Assembly: GCF_037327425.1 (NCBI RefSeq)
Contig: NZ_CP147846.1
Location: 5,394,001-5,458,000 of the forward strand
Direction of reading: 5' to 3'
DNA: 64,000 nt
DNA from: Rhodococcus sovatensis
GTDB lineage: Bacteria; Actinomycetota; Actinomycetes; Mycobacteriales; Mycobacteriaceae
Part shown: positions 34,040 through 41,899 of the stretch, one piece after another
Numbering within the stretch: position 1 is the stretch's first letter
Layout: every line of letters begins with the position of its first letter
Notes under the pieces: model-generated
What the model was told of the DNA's origin: nothing
Database searches by the model: none
Seen by the model: the letters and a program-made list of their open reading frames with translations, nothing else
Program-made: the position numbers and the translations under genes

Positions 34040-34372
34040 ATGGGCGGCAGCACCATCGACGACGGCTCCTACCAGGGTGGTGGGCGACGACGTTGGTGCG
34101 CGAGCAACGGCATGGCGGCAATCGGCGTCGGGTTGGGAATTCTGCTGCTCGTGGGCGTGCTGGTGCGATTCTGGGTGTTGATTCTCGCGGTCGTGATTAT
34201 CGCCATCGCAGTGTGGTTGATCCACGACAGCAGAATGCAGCGGCAGGTCCGCCATGATCTGGAAGAGCAACGACGCGCAGACCTACGGTCCCGAGCAGAC
34301 GCCGAGCATCAAGCCTTCCTCCGAGGCGAGCGCCGTGGGTTGTACGGGGAATACGATCCGCCGGAGGTGTGA
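34040..34372 (+). CDS. Small membrane protein with basic-acidic cytoplasmic tail
   Basis: 110 residues. A polar Gly-rich N-terminus, one long or two close hydrophobic helices (GVGLGILLLVGVLVRFWVLI, VVIIAIAVWLI), then a charged coiled-coil-like tail (RQVRHDLEEQRRADLRSRAD). No family recognised. Confidence 0.7.
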   Translation: MGGSTIDDGSYQGGGRRRWCASNGMAAIGVGLGILLLVGVLVRFWVLILAVVIIAIAVWLIHDSRMQRQVRHDLEEQRRADLRSRADAEHQAFLRGERRGLYGEYDPPEV

Positions 34373-34457
34373 GCGCGGCTTTGACATCGAACATCCGAAC
34401 GGAAGGCGCCAAAGGGGATCATTGCCATGATCCAGAAAGTGAGTCACAATGTGAACT

Positions 34458-34769
34458 ATGGATGTGAAGCGTTTACCTGTCACGCTGGACAGTGACGACC
34501 AAGCCGAGGTGGCCGTGTTTTCAGACCCGGACCGCCTCGAATCAGCCATCCTGCGCGAGTGGGCGCAGCAGAATCACATCACTGTCCGTGACAATTCCGA
34601 ATCAGGGATCGTGCGTGCGTTGCTGCGTGCAGGTGCGGAATCACTTCGCGAGAAGGCGCTCGAAACCGGCTACGCCGCGCTCGCCAAGGACCAGGCGGAC
34701 GCGCTTGGCGAGCAGCGCGCCCGGCGCGATCGCTACGCCGAGCGTGTCGATCGGGCCTACGGCGAATGA
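34458..34769 (+). CDS. Antitoxin of a MazEF/PemIK-type toxin-antitoxin module
   Basis: 103 residues, acidic. It has a ribbon-helix-helix-like middle part (VRDNSESGIVRALLRAGAES) and an unstructured, charged C-terminus expected to wrap the toxin. Its stop overlaps the toxin start (ATGA). The order antitoxin then toxin and the coupling support the role; by sequence alone the fold is less certain. Confidence 0.78.
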   Translation: MDVKRLPVTLDSDDQAEVAVFSDPDRLESAILREWAQQNHITVRDNSESGIVRALLRAGAESLREKALETGYAALAKDQADALGEQRARRDRYAERVDRAYGE

Positions 34770-35086
34770 CGACTGCGCTTCGAGGGCAGATCTATTGGTT
34801 CGATATGGGGCACGGCGAGAAGCCGTGGGTAGTGGTCTCCAACAATGTTCGCAATCGCGCCCTGAACACCGTCCTCGCGGCACGGGTGACCACTACGCCG
34901 AAACCTGGGATCCCGACTGCTGTTCCACTTGGGGCTGCTGACCCGCTCGTCGGATCGATTCTGGCCGATGACCTCATTCAGCTGTTCGACGACGAGATTG
35001 CCACGAGCAGGCTTGCGGGAGCACTCTCGCCCGCTACCGTGATCAAGCTGAACCAGGCACTCGCGGTCGCACTGGGGCTTCCTTGA
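34766..35086 (+). CDS. MazF/PemK-type toxin (endoribonuclease)
   Basis: 106 residues. The family opening LRGQIYWFDMGHGEKPWVVV is followed by VSNNVRNRALNTVLAARVTT and a C-terminal pattern LVGSILADDLIQL with the usual helix at the end. MazF toxins cleave mRNA at short sequences; the target here is not predictable. Confidence 0.9.
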   Translation: MTTALRGQIYWFDMGHGEKPWVVVSNNVRNRALNTVLAARVTTTPKPGIPTAVPLGAADPLVGSILADDLIQLFDDEIATSRLAGALSPATVIKLNQALAVALGLP

Positions 35087-35096
35087 GCAACGAGGC

Positions 35097-35263
35097 ATGA
35101 CGATGGTTGTGGTGAGCCACGAGATGGGCTTCGCGAAGGCGGGCCGCCGATCGAGTCGTCTTCATGAGCGACGGCAAAGAGCGTCGAGGAAGCGCCGCCC
35201 AACGAGTTCTTCGACAACCCCAAGAATCCACGCACGCAGCAGTTTCTGAGCCGCATCCTGTAG
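35097..35263 (+). pseudogene. Remnant of an amino-acid ABC transporter ATPase (GlnQ-like C-terminus)
   Basis: Only the last part of the protein is left, spread over three frames: TMVVVSHEMGFAKA, then ADRVVFMSDGKE, then VEEAPPNEFFDNPKNPRTQQ and FLSRIL before TAG. These match in order the H-loop and C-terminal signature of polar amino-acid uptake ATPases. At least two frameshifts separate them and the Walker motifs are absent, so the gene is dead. Confidence 0.8.
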
Positions 35264-35320
35264 TCATGCTGGCCTTCGATGTGGTGATCCGGCGCTTCGA
35301 GCGCGGCGCCTCGGCCGAGG

Positions 35321-36793
35321 CTAGGCGGAGTGTTTTCGTCTCCGGTGGTAGCTAGCGACGGGTCGACGCTCGGGGTCGACTTCCGCGGGCGGAATGGCGT
35401 ACGGGTGCCCGTCGTCGCCCATGGCGAGTTTCCAGCCGGTGTTGTGTATGTCGCGGTGGCATTCGGTGCACACGAGGGCGAGGTTGTTCAGATTCGTTGG
35501 GCCATCGTCGTTCCAGTAGATGACGTGGTGGACTTGGCACCATTGTGCTGGGCGCCCGCACATCACGCAACAGCGGTCACGGATGATGACCGCCTCGCGT
35601 AGAGAGTTGGATGCGAGCCGAAAGCTGCGGCCGAGTGCGAGGGGGACTCCGTGGTGGTCCACGATCACCGGTGTGAGGTCGGCGTCGCAGGAGAGGAATT
35701 CGGCGAGTTTGTGGCTGATGGGCCCGGTCCAGTCCAGCCAGAACGGCCAGTCACTGTCACTGGGACTCGGACGATCGTGCCGCTGAGTTGCGTTGTGACG
35801 GCTAGCATTCTCCGCGTCGGTAGGTTTCTTCAGCAGGTCGGCAAGTGACACGGTCAAGTTGACATTGACTCCGCCCGATCCGGTGCCTGTTCGGGCGTGC
35901 AAGTAGCGGTCGAGGAGTTCGCTGAGGCCGTCGGCGTTGCGTCTGTCCGGTGTGCGCGGGTCACGGGTGCCGTCGGGTGCGGGTTTGGGCGCGGTCAGCG
36001 GTGACAGGGCAGTTTTGAGCTTCTCGACGGTCAGTTTGTCGAGGTTGCCTTCGATCTTGCTGCGGCCGTTGGCCAGTGGGTAGATGCCGAGTCGGTTGAG
36101 GGCCCTGTTCTCGGATACCGGCAGCGGCGGCGGGGGCTGCGGTGTGTCGTGTCGGCGGGTGTCATCGTGCAGGCCGGGATGTTCGTGGTCGGAATCTTTG
36201 TCGTCGGAATTTTCATCGTCCACGGAGTCGTCGGGGCTGTTGCTTCGCTCGGACTTACGCCGTTCTTCCTCGCGGCGCTCCTGCTCCCTGCGCTGCCGTT
36301 CGGCCTCGTGGCGGGCTCGGGCGTCGTTGGCGGCGTGCTGGGCCAGTTCTTGGCCGCGGTCGTGCACGTCTTTGGCGAGGCCGCGGGTGGCGACGTCCAG
36401 CAGTACCGCGATAATGTCCGTCTGCCTGGACTCGGTGAGGGTGGGGTCGGCCGCGAGAACGGTGGCGATCCCGTCGGCGATGGCTTTGACGTGCAGGTAG
36501 TGGATAGTGCCGTCGGTGAGGGCTTCGGCGACGGTGGGGTTGTGCCACAGCCACTTTCCGAGTGCCATCTGGTGGGCGATGTTCCCCTCGGGGAGCCGCA
36601 CCGCTTTGGCGTACCAGCGTTTGATGGAGGAGTGCCCGAGTTGCAGTGCGAGTCCTCGCCGATCTGCTTCGGTGAGCATCGCCAGTCGTGATGCGGCGAG
36701 CTGCGTCTCGGCAGTGTGGATGTGCGCGAGGCCGGTCACGATGTCCTGGTCGGACAGCGTGTGCGCTGTGGTGAAGTCCCCCAACTTCTGCAT
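35321..36793 (-). CDS. DUF222 / HNH endonuclease domain protein, copy 2 (13E12-type)
   Basis: 490 residues from the ATG at 36793 (MQKLGDFTTAHTLSDQ). Same architecture as copy 1 at 13550: DUF222, a charged linker (here very Glu/Arg/Asp-rich), then the HNH motif CCVMCGRPAQWCQVHHVIYW with Asn and CTECHRDIHNTGW. The two proteins differ most in the linker and are not recent duplicates. The 33 bases upstream of the ATG are nearly the same in both copies. Confidence 0.92.
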   Translation of the reverse strand: MQKLGDFTTAHTLSDQDIVTGLAHIHTAETQLAASRLAMLTEADRRGLALQLGHSSIKRWYAKAVRLPEGNIAHQMALGKWLWHNPTVAEALTDGTIHYLHVKAIADGIATVLAADPTLTESRQTDIIAVLLDVATRGLAKDVHDRGQELAQHAANDARARHEAERQRREQERREEERRKSERSNSPDDSVDDENSDDKDSDHEHPGLHDDTRRHDTPQPPPPLPVSENRALNRLGIYPLANGRSKIEGNLDKLTVEKLKTALSPLTAPKPAPDGTRDPRTPDRRNADGLSELLDRYLHARTGTGSGGVNVNLTVSLADLLKKPTDAENASRHNATQRHDRPSPSDSDWPFWLDWTGPISHKLAEFLSCDADLTPVIVDHHGVPLALGRSFRLASNSLREAVIIRDRCCVMCGRPAQWCQVHHVIYWNDDGPTNLNNLALVCTECHRDIHNTGWKLAMGDDGHPYAIPPAEVDPERRPVASYHRRRKHSA

Positions 36794-36826
36794 GCCAGGG
36801 AATGTACAACCGCCTACCGACAAGAA
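36793..36826 (-). repeat. Conserved 5' segment of DUF222/HNH genes (copy 2)
   Basis: Minus strand TTCTTGTCGGTAG, two variable bases, GGTTGTA, then CCTGGC up to the ATG. The counterpart upstream of copy 1 is 14992-15025. Both genes lack a clear ribosome-binding site in this segment, so it may hold a promoter, an alternative start (TTG) or a target site. Confidence 0.55.
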
Positions 36827-36948
36827 TGGTCGAGTCCGTCTCGATCGCGCCGATTCCTCGAAACTGCAGACCAACCAGGTGGTATGAATTGCAGACCGGA
36901 CACCCACCGGGCGTCGGTAGCCACTGCAGTCGAGAGCAAGGAACGCCC

Positions 36949-37671
36949 ATGACGATGCCCGCAGGATGGCATGCAGACCCGGAAGGCTCCGGGCAACTCC
37001 GGTGGTGGGACGGGCAGCAATGGACGTCGTCGCTGCAGCCGCCGCCGTATTCGGCGCAGACTCCGAACGGTCAACAGTCCGGCGGGCAGCCGAGTAAGAA
37101 GTGGCCGTGGGTAGTCGGCGGTCTCGTCGGAGTCCTGGTGCTCATCGGAATCATCGGTGCGTTGACTTCCGGAGATGACGCGTCCGATGTTGCGGCGGTG
37201 CAGGAAACGACGGTGCGAGCAACGCCGGAACGAGCTCCGGTCACGTCGACAACGACGGTTCCATCCACAACGGCGACTGCTTCTCTCGCACCTGCACCAC
37301 CGCCGGTAAGCATCGAAACGGCTGCGCCGGCACCGCCCGTGACTGCCCAACCCGTGGAACCGGCCGCCCCGCAGTCCGGCATGACAGGTGGGCAAAGGAA
37401 CGCAGTGAGATCTGCGAACAGCTATCTGGAATACACGTCATTCTCACGTCAGGGGCTGATCGAACAGCTGGAATTCGAGGACTATTCGACAGAGGATGCG
37501 ACCTTTGCCGTGGATTACGTAGCGCCGGACTGGAACGAGCAGGCTGCGAAGTCAGCGGAAGGCTATCTGGATTACACGTCATTCTCGCGACAGGGCCTGA
37601 TCGACCAGCTGGTGTACGAAGGCTTCACCTACGAGCAAGCACAGTACGGAGTCGATCAGACAGGACTTTGA
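36949..37671 (+). CDS. DUF2510 membrane protein with two Ltp repeats
   Basis: 240 residues from the ATG at 36949. The N-terminal DUF2510 motif is PAGWHADPEGSGQLRWWDG, then a membrane helix (WVVGGLVGVLVLIGIIGAL), a Thr/Pro-rich outer linker, and two copies of the Ltp-type repeat (ANSYLEYTSFSRQGLIEQL and AEGYLDYTSFSRQGLIDQL, about 60 residues apart). Ltp repeats occur in a streptococcal prophage lipoprotein that blocks superinfecting phage. An exposed surface role is likely; phage exclusion is only a possibility. Confidence 0.88.
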   Translation: MTMPAGWHADPEGSGQLRWWDGQQWTSSLQPPPYSAQTPNGQQSGGQPSKKWPWVVGGLVGVLVLIGIIGALTSGDDASDVAAVQETTVRATPERAPVTSTTTVPSTTATASLAPAPPPVSIETAAPAPPVTAQPVEPAAPQSGMTGGQRNAVRSANSYLEYTSFSRQGLIEQLEFEDYSTEDATFAVDYVAPDWNEQAAKSAEGYLDYTSFSRQGLIDQLVYEGFTYEQAQYGVDQTGL

Positions 37672-37736
37672 CGGTCGGTCGTGTGTCAGAGCGGCGGGAT
37701 CGTCTGGCGTGGAGTCGGGTCACGAGTAGTGTTGGC

Positions 37737-38156
37737 GTGGTGCTGAGCGGCGAATACAGGCGGGTGTTGTTGATCGCTGTCTGCGCTGCAGCATCATTCG
37801 GCATCGTCGGCTGCGCGGAGAACGTGCCCACGGCCACGTCGAGTCCGGAGCGCATCGCTGCCGAGATCGAGGCGATCCCAGATACTGTGAGGCGCTACTT
37901 CGACGCCTACAACGCTGGTGATGTGGACGAACTGAATGCGACGTCGTGCTCCTCAGCGCAACGTGAAGTCGCGGTGCCGCCGACGCTGGAGACAGTCGTG
38001 GACGACATCGGCGTCCCAACGGTCACCGGTGACGTGGCGACTGTGCCGGTCACCATGGCGATCGGCACTGGTCCGCTGTCCACTGTCACCCTTTCACTTG
38101 TTCGCGAGGACGGAATGTGGACCTTCTGCATGAGCGAGCACCCGTCGGACGGGTGA
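37737..38156 (+). CDS. Lipoprotein with NTF2/DUF4878-like domain
   Basis: About 139 residues from the GTG at 37737 or 37740. A signal LLIAVCAAASFGIVGC ends in a lipobox. The mature part has the helix DTVRRYFDAYNAGDVDELNA followed by strands, as in small NTF2-like/DUF4878 lipoproteins. Function unknown; it follows the Ltp protein by 65 bp and could be co-transcribed. Confidence 0.75.
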   Translation: MVLSGEYRRVLLIAVCAAASFGIVGCAENVPTATSSPERIAAEIEAIPDTVRRYFDAYNAGDVDELNATSCSSAQREVAVPPTLETVVDDIGVPTVTGDVATVPVTMAIGTGPLSTVTLSLVREDGMWTFCMSEHPSDG

Positions 38157-38169
38157 CCCCGTCTGTGCC

Positions 38170-38733
38170 TCAATCGGCCGACCGACTGCGGACGCCGTCG
38201 AGTAGCACCGTCGTGATCGCTGCGCTGGCTTGCTCGCCACCGATGCTGGTAGCCAACGTCATTCCAGCCTGCAGCAGACCGCCCGACAGTGTCAGCATCA
38301 CCTCGGCCGACATGTCCTTCCGCAGGACACCGCTGTCGATGCCTCGCTGAAGCAGCTCGCGGATCGGATCGGAAATTCGACGATTGATCTCGGCGCTATC
38401 CAGGCATCCGCCGCGCTGTCCACGCACCAGCGCTGCGTACTGTCCGCTTCCGATGAATGCTCGGGTGATCCGCGCAATCGCTTCTGCGACAGGGACGGAT
38501 TCGAGACCTGCTTCGGCGACGCGGGCCCCGAGGTCTTCGAGTGCGGCCTCACCCATCGCGGTGATCAGGGCATCGCGGGTCGGAAAGTACCGATAGATGG
38601 TTGCCCGTCCGACATCGGCTGCTTTCGCGATGTCAGCCATGCTGACACCGTCACCGCGCTCTGCAAGTACTGCTGCCGCACGCGACATGATCATCGTCGC
38701 GACGTGATCGCGTAGTGCGGGCCGTCTGGTCAC
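38170..38733 (-). CDS. TetR-family regulator
   Basis: 187 residues. HTH: MIMSRAAAVLAERGDGVSMA, DIAKAADVGRATIYRYFPTR, then DALITAMGE. Divergent from an acyl carrier protein gene with a perfect 14+14 bp palindrome between them, 40 bp from the TetR start. It probably represses both its own gene and the ACP operon. Confidence 0.94.
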   Translation of the reverse strand: MTRRPALRDHVATMIMSRAAAVLAERGDGVSMADIAKAADVGRATIYRYFPTRDALITAMGEAALEDLGARVAEAGLESVPVAEAIARITRAFIGSGQYAALVRGQRGGCLDSAEINRRISDPIRELLQRGIDSGVLRKDMSAEVMLTLSGGLLQAGMTLATSIGGEQASAAITTVLLDGVRSRSAD

Positions 38734-38772
38734 GCCGCAAGTCTATCGGGACCCGAAGTGAGCTGATAACCT

Positions 38773-38804
38773 CTCTTCATGAGACAAGTGTGTCTCATGA
38801 AGAG
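38773..38804. promoter_or_regulatory. Perfect 14-bp inverted repeat, TetR operator
   Basis: CTCTTCATGAGACA (38773-38786), spacer AGTG, and exact complement (38791-38804). Long perfect arms in the TetR/ACP divergent region make this one of the clearest operators in the window. Confidence 0.8.
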
Positions 38805-38864
38805 GCTTCGAGTCTCAGTCGCCATTCAGTCGGACCTGGTCCCATAAACGAGAGTGAACTACAC

Positions 38865-39170
38865 ATGGCAATCGCAGAAGAACAGGTCATCGCGGGTATC
38901 GCCGAAATCATCGAGGAGGTGACCGGCATCGATGCCGCTGAGGTGACCCTTGAGAAGTCGTTCGTCGACGACCTGGACATCGACTCGCTGTCGATGGTGG
39001 AGATTGCTGTGCAACTCGAAGACAAGTACGGCGTGAGCATTCCTGATGAGGAGGTATCCAACTTGAAGTCGGTAGGGGATGCGGTCGACTACGTCCAACG
39101 GATGGAGCTCGACAATGCCGAACTGGCAGTGGAATTGAAGACGAAGTACGACGGCAGCGCGGACAAATAG
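38865..39170 (+). CDS. AcpM-like acyl carrier protein
   Basis: 101 residues from the ATG at 38865. The 4'-phosphopantetheine site is Ser41 in DDLDIDSLSMVEIAVQLEDK. The C-terminal extension beyond the usual 80 residues (ELDNAELAVELKTKYDGS) is like that of AcpM, the acyl carrier of the mycolate FAS-II system, but rich in Asp/Glu/Lys. No ketosynthase is near. It is followed with no gap by a START-like protein, and regulated probably by the TetR neighbour. Confidence 0.92.
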   Translation: MAIAEEQVIAGIAEIIEEVTGIDAAEVTLEKSFVDDLDIDSLSMVEIAVQLEDKYGVSIPDEEVSNLKSVGDAVDYVQRMELDNAELAVELKTKYDGSADK

Positions 39171-39626
39171 ATGTGCACCGAACCCGGTCGCGAACCTGAT
39201 CCGTCGAGGGTCGAAGTCGGTCGGTTCTACCCCTACGCCACCGACGTCGTGTGGCGAGCGGTCACCGACTCGGCTCTGCTCGCGCGCTGGCTGATGCCAT
39301 CGACCGGGTTCGTGGGCGCGGTCGTTGGAACGCACTTTCTCCTGTCTGTCCCGAGGAGTGAATCAGCCGAGATCGCGTGCGAAGTCGTGGCAGTGACTCC
39401 GAACGAAGCAATGACCTGGAGTTGGATGGATCTGCGTGCGTCGCCTCCGGCTCGGTGGACTGTGACGTGGGAGGTGCATGCGCATGGGCGCGGGACACGA
39501 CTGACGGTCACTCACACAGGCTTCGACGTCGAGGACAAGCGTCAGATGATGGCCCGCAATGCTTTTGCGCGAGGATGGGATCAGGTGATGTCGACCAAGC
39601 TGGTCGACGTTCTCGCCGGTCGCTAG
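39171..39626 (+). CDS. SRPBCC/AHSA1-like protein coupled to acyl carrier protein
   Basis: 151 residues starting directly after the ACP stop. SRPBCC features: VEVGRFYPYATDVVWRAVTD, ALLARWLMPS, and the C-terminal helix RGWDQVMSTKL. Such proteins bind lipids or polyketide-like chains; placed next to an ACP it may act on or protect a carrier-bound chain (inference). Confidence 0.85.
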   Translation: MCTEPGREPDPSRVEVGRFYPYATDVVWRAVTDSALLARWLMPSTGFVGAVVGTHFLLSVPRSESAEIACEVVAVTPNEAMTWSWMDLRASPPARWTVTWEVHAHGRGTRLTVTHTGFDVEDKRQMMARNAFARGWDQVMSTKLVDVLAGR

Positions 39627-39972
39627 TGTCACCATCGATTCCATCGCGTTCTGTCGTTCTGACATCCCGTGCTCGTCTACCAGCGTGAAATCGCGAGGTT
39701 GACCGAAAACAGCGCCGGCATTGCCTCTACGGTTGGAGAGCGGTCCGAGCGAGACCGTGCTTGGCGACGACGGCGGTGGCGTACTCGGTGAGGGCTCAGT
39801 TTCGTCGTCATAGAGGAGGAATTGCTACGAGAACGAACGAACCGCGCGGTAGTTTGGCGAGATGTCAGACAGTTGGGCGTGAACCGTTCGGCTGGGACCG
39901 GCGCGTACTCGTCGCCAAGTCCCGATCTCTATGTCGGAACCAGTCGTCTATAGAGCGTCATGAAGGGAAGTA
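39627..39972. other. Non-coding gap
   Basis: About 345 bp without a convincing gene, RNA or strong hairpin on either strand. A purine run GAAGGGAAG at its end is the ribosome site of the next gene. Confidence 0.4.
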
Positions 39973-39975
39973 TTG

Positions 39976-40923
39976 GTGCTGATCCGACCCGCGACACGGG
40001 CCGAGCTGGAAGAACCCGTGGGGTTCGCGGTAGACGATCCGGTCGGGTTCGTCGACGCTGACGCGTTCCAGGAAGACGTGGCGGCCGGACGGCTTCGTCC
40101 GGAATGGAGCTGGTTCGCCGTTGACGGCTCCAGGATCGTCGCGCGTGCCCTGTGGTGGGGGCGTGAGGACAGCGAACGTCCGCTCGCCCTTGATTTCTTG
40201 CACGTAGTGGCTGACGTGCCGAATCGTGCTGCGCTTGCCGCCGAACTCATGTCGCGGGCGCACAACGAGTTCCACGCGAAGCCGGAGTATGTACTGGTCG
40301 TGCCGACCGCTGGGCAGGATGCGGATGTCGCCGTCGCAGAAGCCGTGTCCTGGCGTCGCGAGGCGGCCCAGGCGGCCGGACTGACCGAGATCATCGAGCG
40401 ACTGCGTTTCGAGTGGACGCCTGCGGCCGGTGTACCCGACCCGTCCGAGCGTCTGGTTTTCCGCCCCGCCTCCGATGAGGAGTTCCTCGCGGTGTTCCAG
40501 AGGGTCGCTGTCGGCAGCCTGGACGTCGCCACACAACGAGGCATCGCGGCCACGGACATTGTCAGCCAGGCCCGGGACGATCTCGAGTTCTACCGGTCGT
40601 GCCCCGGCGAACGATCGTGGTGGCGGCTGGCGGAGACCGTGGACGGGACGCTGGTCGGCTTCGCGATCCCGTCCGCGACGCCCTACCACCGCAACGTCGG
40701 ATACCTCGGAGTAGTGCCCGAACAGCGTGGTCACCGCTACGTGGACGACATTCTCCGCGAGATCACCCGCGTTCACGCAGCCGATGGCGCCACTCGCATC
40801 ACCGCGACCACGGACGTGCCCAACAAGCCCATGGCCGCGGCGTTCAAGCGGGCGAACTACCAGGTGACCGAGTTCAGGATGGTGTTCGAGGCCCCAGCAG
40901 GGGCGAGTTCCTTGTCGGGATGA
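39976..40923 (+). CDS. Two-domain GNAT acetyltransferase
   Basis: 315 residues from GTG 39976; TTG 39973 is one codon upstream. Two GNAT-like halves: an N-terminal one (IRPATRAELEEPVGFAV… EFHAKPEYVLVV) and a C-terminal one with the acetyl-CoA loop VPEQRGHRYVDDILREI. The C-terminal half also has TDVPNKPMAAAFKRANYQ, typical of the GNAT end. Substrate unknown. Next to a damaged mobile region. Confidence 0.85.
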   Translation: MLIRPATRAELEEPVGFAVDDPVGFVDADAFQEDVAAGRLRPEWSWFAVDGSRIVARALWWGREDSERPLALDFLHVVADVPNRAALAAELMSRAHNEFHAKPEYVLVVPTAGQDADVAVAEAVSWRREAAQAAGLTEIIERLRFEWTPAAGVPDPSERLVFRPASDEEFLAVFQRVAVGSLDVATQRGIAATDIVSQARDDLEFYRSCPGERSWWRLAETVDGTLVGFAIPSATPYHRNVGYLGVVPEQRGHRYVDDILREITRVHAADGATRITATTDVPNKPMAAAFKRANYQVTEFRMVFEAPAGASSLSG

Positions 40924-40953
40924 GATGACCAGTCTAGTTGCAGGGACTTGATC

Positions 40954-40979
40954 TTGCTTCCCGCATTGAGATCCTTACG
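40954..40979 (+). repeat. 26-bp direct repeat, copy 1 (left of IS110 fragment)
   Basis: The 26 bases starting TTGCTTCCCGCATTGAG recur exactly at 41726-41751. The IS110 left end starts at its last base, so the repeats bracket a 746-bp block that holds the IS110 remnant. Confidence 0.8.
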
Positions 40980-41110
40980 TTGGAGGGGCCTGAGGTACCC
41001 ACTTCGGGCGCTCGTCGGCGGTTCGGGGCGTGGCTCGACAATCACCTGCTGCCCCGGTGGCTTCGCGTGGAAGGCCACCCCGGACTGTGACGGGTCGTTT
41101 CGGCCGCTGA
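40979..41110 (+). ncRNA. Candidate IS110 bridge RNA region (left-end noncoding RNA)
   Basis: The 132 bp upstream of the IS110 transposase match 53557-53688 at about 117 of 132 positions by eye. A stem pairs 41020-41030 with 41076-41086 (10 of 11 pairs, two as G-U), and the second copy has compensatory changes in the same stem. Position (between left end and recombinase, same strand) is that of the bridge RNA of IS110-group elements. Boundaries of the transcript are unknown; it may extend to about 41190. Confidence 0.62.
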
Positions 41111-41199
41111 TTGAGATGTGTTCGCGAACTATGTCGCTGTGTAAAGGTGTGCCGGCGAAACAGCCCTGACGAGCCCCACGTGTCCGAAAGGGAGTGCAT

Positions 41200-41583
41200 A
41201 TGGTCGAAAAGGTTTGGGTTGGAATCGATGTCGGACGCCACGCACATCACGCCGCCGCAGTCGACGACAGCGGTGTTGTGCTGTGGTCACGCCGAGTTCG
41301 CAACGACCATGCAGAGATCGAGACACTGCTCGAACGAGTCGCAGATGTCGAGTCAGTGGTGTGGGCGATTGACATGACCGCGCCCGAGTCGGCCTTGCTC
41401 CGTGGCGTGCTGAACTCGCACCGCCAGCAGGTGCGGTATGTGCCTGGCCGGGTCGTCCACAGTATGACTGGCGCTTTTGCCGGCGAAGGCAAGACCGGCG
41501 CTCGTGATGCGGTGGTCATCGCACAGACTGCGCGTCTACGTACCGACCTCGCCCGGGTTTCCGTGCTCTGCGGCCAATGGTAG
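41200..41583 (+). pseudogene. IS110-family recombinase, N-terminal fragment
   Basis: 127 residues from the ATG at 41200 (GTG at 41194 possible, with AAGGGA upstream). The RuvC-like DEDD domain is intact: Asp in WVGIDVGRHAHHAAAV, acidic residue in WAIDMTAPESALL, and GARDAVVIAQTARLR near the end. The frame then ends in VSVLCGQW and TAG. Transposase_20, with the catalytic Ser, is absent, so it cannot act alone. Confidence 0.85.
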
Positions 41584-41899
41584 ATGCCGCGTCGCGATAG
41601 CGCACGGTCGGATCGAGCGAATCACCCGCTAACTGGTGCGTCCAACGCCTGCTCAGAGGAGATGCATTCGCGAGGCCGAACAAGGTCTGGGACTTGAGAC
41701 GTTCGTAGTCGAGGCCGCCTGCATGTTGCTTCCCGCATTGAGATCCTTACGCACTCCACAGGTGGGAGGTTGCCACCCCGCAGGCGTCCCGCGCACCGAA
41801 CTCCGCTGCGCTCCGGCCCACCGGCAACGCTCTCGAGGTGCAGTAGCGTCGAAGCTCTGATCGATATCCTTAACCGGTACTACCCGCCCTCGTCTCGGG
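41584..41899. other. Scrambled sequence after IS110 fragment
   Basis: About 316 bp with no intact gene. It contains the second 26-bp repeat (41726-41751) and short frames only. Likely debris of several insertions or deletions. Confidence 0.4.
41726..41751 (+). repeat. 26-bp direct repeat, copy 2
   Basis: Exact copy of 40954-40979, same orientation, 772 bp away. Too long for a normal IS110 target duplication (these make none or very short ones), so it is more likely a pre-existing repeated target or the product of recombination. Confidence 0.8.

Larger units (their letters stand above)
40979..41583 (+). mobile_element. Truncated IS110-family element (left end and N-terminal recombinase)
   Basis: Left end at about 40979, noncoding bridge-RNA-like region, then the first 128 residues of the recombinase. 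The C-terminal half with the catalytic Ser and the right end are missing. What follows (41584-41751) is unrelated and ends in the second copy of the 26-bp repeat. Confidence 0.8.
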
